A stretch of 49,973 bases of DNA from Nitrosomonas sp. Nm51 (lineage in GTDB: Bacteria; Pseudomonadota; Gammaproteobacteria; Burkholderiales; Nitrosomonadaceae), in NCBI RefSeq assembly GCF_900111165.1, contig NZ_FOGH01000020.1, positions 1-49,973 of the forward strand, written 5' to 3'. This document shows, one piece after another, positions 48,962 through 49,973 of the stretch. The notes beneath the pieces were generated by a model. That model did not search any database. It saw nothing but the letters and a program-made list of their open reading frames with translations, and was not told the origin of the DNA. The position numbers and the translations under genes were made by a program. Within the stretch, counting starts at the first letter, position 1; every line of letters starts with the position of its first letter.

Positions 48962-49006
48962 AAAGGAGCCGGGCTAACAGACTTAAAAACTTGTGCCGAC
49001 TCCTTT
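48962..49006 (-). terminator. Stem-loop downstream of the Hsp20 gene
   Basis: On the minus strand AAAGGAGTCGG pairs with CCGGCTCCTTT over a roughly 23-nt loop, followed by a short T-containing tail. Suitable as the Hsp20 terminator, though the T-tract is weak. Confidence 0.55.
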
Positions 49007-49023
49007 GTTGCTGGCAGGTTTTG

Positions 49024-49449
49024 TTAATCAGCAGAAGAGACGCTGATTTTCTTGGGTTGTACGTGTTCTTTTTTCGGTATGGTCAACTCCAGCACACCAT
49101 GTTTGGATACTGCAGAAACCGCATCCGGATTTGCCGTATCCGGCAGGCTGAACCGGCGGTAAAATGAGCCGTATGTCCGTTCGACACGTTTGTAACCATC
49201 TTTTTCCGTTTCGGCTTCGGTTTTCTTTTCTCCCTTAATCGTGAGCACACCGTTTTCCATACTGATATCGATATCCTCAGGTTTGACGCCCGGAATATCG
49301 GCGTGAATCACAAATTTATCTTTCTCTTCCTTAATATCTACAGCCGGCGCCCATTCTGCAGTCGCTGTCGAGCCTTCTGCAGCGCCACGCTCCAGCTCTT
49401 TTTGTAACTGACTAAGCAAACCCCAGGGTTCATAACGCGTAATTGCCAT
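49024..49449 (-). CDS. Small heat-shock protein, Hsp20 family
   Basis: A 141-residue alpha-crystallin-domain chaperone that holds unfolding proteins. The central domain runs from APAVDIKEEKDKFVIHADIP to GVLELTIPK. Conserved LPGV-type element IPGVKPEDIDIS and the GSFYRRFSLP strand are present; the C-terminal IxI-like region is KKISVS. A strong ribosome site (AGGAGAT) and a heat-shock promoter precede it. Confidence 0.93.
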   Translation of the reverse strand: MAITRYEPWGLLSQLQKELERGAAEGSTATAEWAPAVDIKEEKDKFVIHADIPGVKPEDIDISMENGVLTIKGEKKTEAETEKDGYKRVERTYGSFYRRFSLPDTANPDAVSAVSKHGVLELTIPKKEHVQPKKISVSSAD

Positions 49450-49497
49450 TTTTATCTCCTTTTCAATAAAAAACAGATGAAATAACTACTGAATCTG

Positions 49498-49525
49498 ATA
49501 TGCGGCTATTCGATTTTATTTCAAG
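49498..49525 (-). promoter_or_regulatory. Heat-shock (sigma-32) promoter of the Hsp20 gene
   Basis: On the minus strand CTTGAAA (49519-49525), a 13-bp spacer, and CCGCATAT (49498-49505) match the sigma-32 boxes CTTGAAA and CCCCATnT with one mismatch. It lies about 50 bp before the Hsp20 ATG. Confidence 0.7.
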
Positions 49526-49973
49526 ATTAAAAACAGGTTTTTGCGCAGAAATTTCTTCCAATCATACCCAAGCCAGACGATGACTTTTTCGCTGAATTGG
49601 TAACCAGCCCCCGTGCGTATCAATCCTTGCGAAGATTGAGACGAATTGTCGCCAAACGACCCTGCATAAATAATTCATGTCGCAGTTTTTTTCGGATACA
49701 GGTGTGCGCAGGCAGACTGCCCGTCATTTCAAAACCGGCCCACGTATAAAATCCTCGTCGAAGCTGGCTGCAGAAACGATGTTAGCCACAATCAAACTGC
49801 ACACAACGGCAATGACTGTTGATACCGGTTTAAAATTGACCACCCATTACGGTTGAAATTTGACCAGGGGGAAACAGTGCGCAGGATACTACGCATCTGT
49901 GGATAAGTCGACCAGACTGAGTTGGTATTTTGCCTCCTGCTGATGCTTTGTGTTCAGTTGTTCGTTACAAATT
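49526..49973. other. Gene-free window end, possible IS21-type terminus
   Basis: No supported gene. At 49836-49874 the repeated blocks AAATTGACCACCC and AAATTTGACCAGGGGG, next to TGTTGATACCGG, resemble the multiple terminal repeats of IS21-family elements. An element edge is possible; this is by appearance only. Confidence 0.35.

Overview
The window looks like a chromosomal segment from a betaproteobacterium, most likely a Nitrosomonas-type ammonia oxidiser. This is inferred from gene order (trxA-rho with a tRNA cluster, grpE-dnaK-dnaJ, nudJ-mnmA-purB), a PEP-CTERM surface protein, small periplasmic cytochromes c, moderate base composition and many decayed insertion elements. No 16S gene or other decisive taxonomic marker is present.

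Layout. 0-3 kb: a sulfide/persulfide locus with a BigR-type ArsR regulator, an intact persulfide dioxygenase and a decayed DUF442-sulfide:quinone reductase fusion gene. 3-4.2 kb: a lipoprotein gene and a 160-bp MITE (family A). 4.3-10.6 kb: six co-oriented genes, namely two related unknown proteins, a DyP-type peroxidase, a cytochrome P450, a GST-fold protein and a YiiX-like thiol hydrolase. They form a plausible lipid-oxidation cassette. 10.6-11.4 kb: remnants of IS1595- and IS630-type elements. 11.5-16.9 kb: a small exported protein, nudJ-mnmA, the second MITE A, a DUF4019-like protein, a secreted protein split at a C8 tract, and purB. 17-20.9 kb: grpE-dnaK-dnaJ. 21.6-22.6 kb: a PEP-CTERM protein behind a near-consensus sigma-54 promoter. 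22.8-28.7 kb: a possible biosynthetic locus with a VAO-type flavoprotein facing a PP-loop ATPase, an adenylate-forming ligase and an acyl-thioester-reductase-like SDR. 28.7-32.2 kb: a GlrK/QseE-type kinase, a lipoprotein and a GlrR/QseF-type sigma-54 activator. 32.2-37.7 kb: acnA, tRNA-His, tRNA-Arg, tRNA-Pro, rho and trxA. 38.2-39.5 kb: an AlkA-type glycosylase and a lytic-transglycosylase-like lipoprotein. 40.6-43 kb: a DEAD-box helicase, a stand-alone IF-1 and an RRM protein, which look like an RNA/cold-adaptation set. 43.2-49.4 kb: a patatin, a small lipoprotein, an EEP-family lipoprotein, two monoheme cytochromes c, the ABC-F protein Uup and an Hsp20.

The most distinctive structural signals are repeats. 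Family B is a hairpin MITE with three full copies. Each begins at a CTAG whose TAG is the stop codon of the gene before it. Family C is a pair of about 240-bp sequences in opposite orientation bracketing tRNA-rho-trxA-alkA-slt. The most distinctive gene sets are the DyP/P450 cassette and the VAO/PP-loop/ligase/reductase locus next to a sigma-54 activator.
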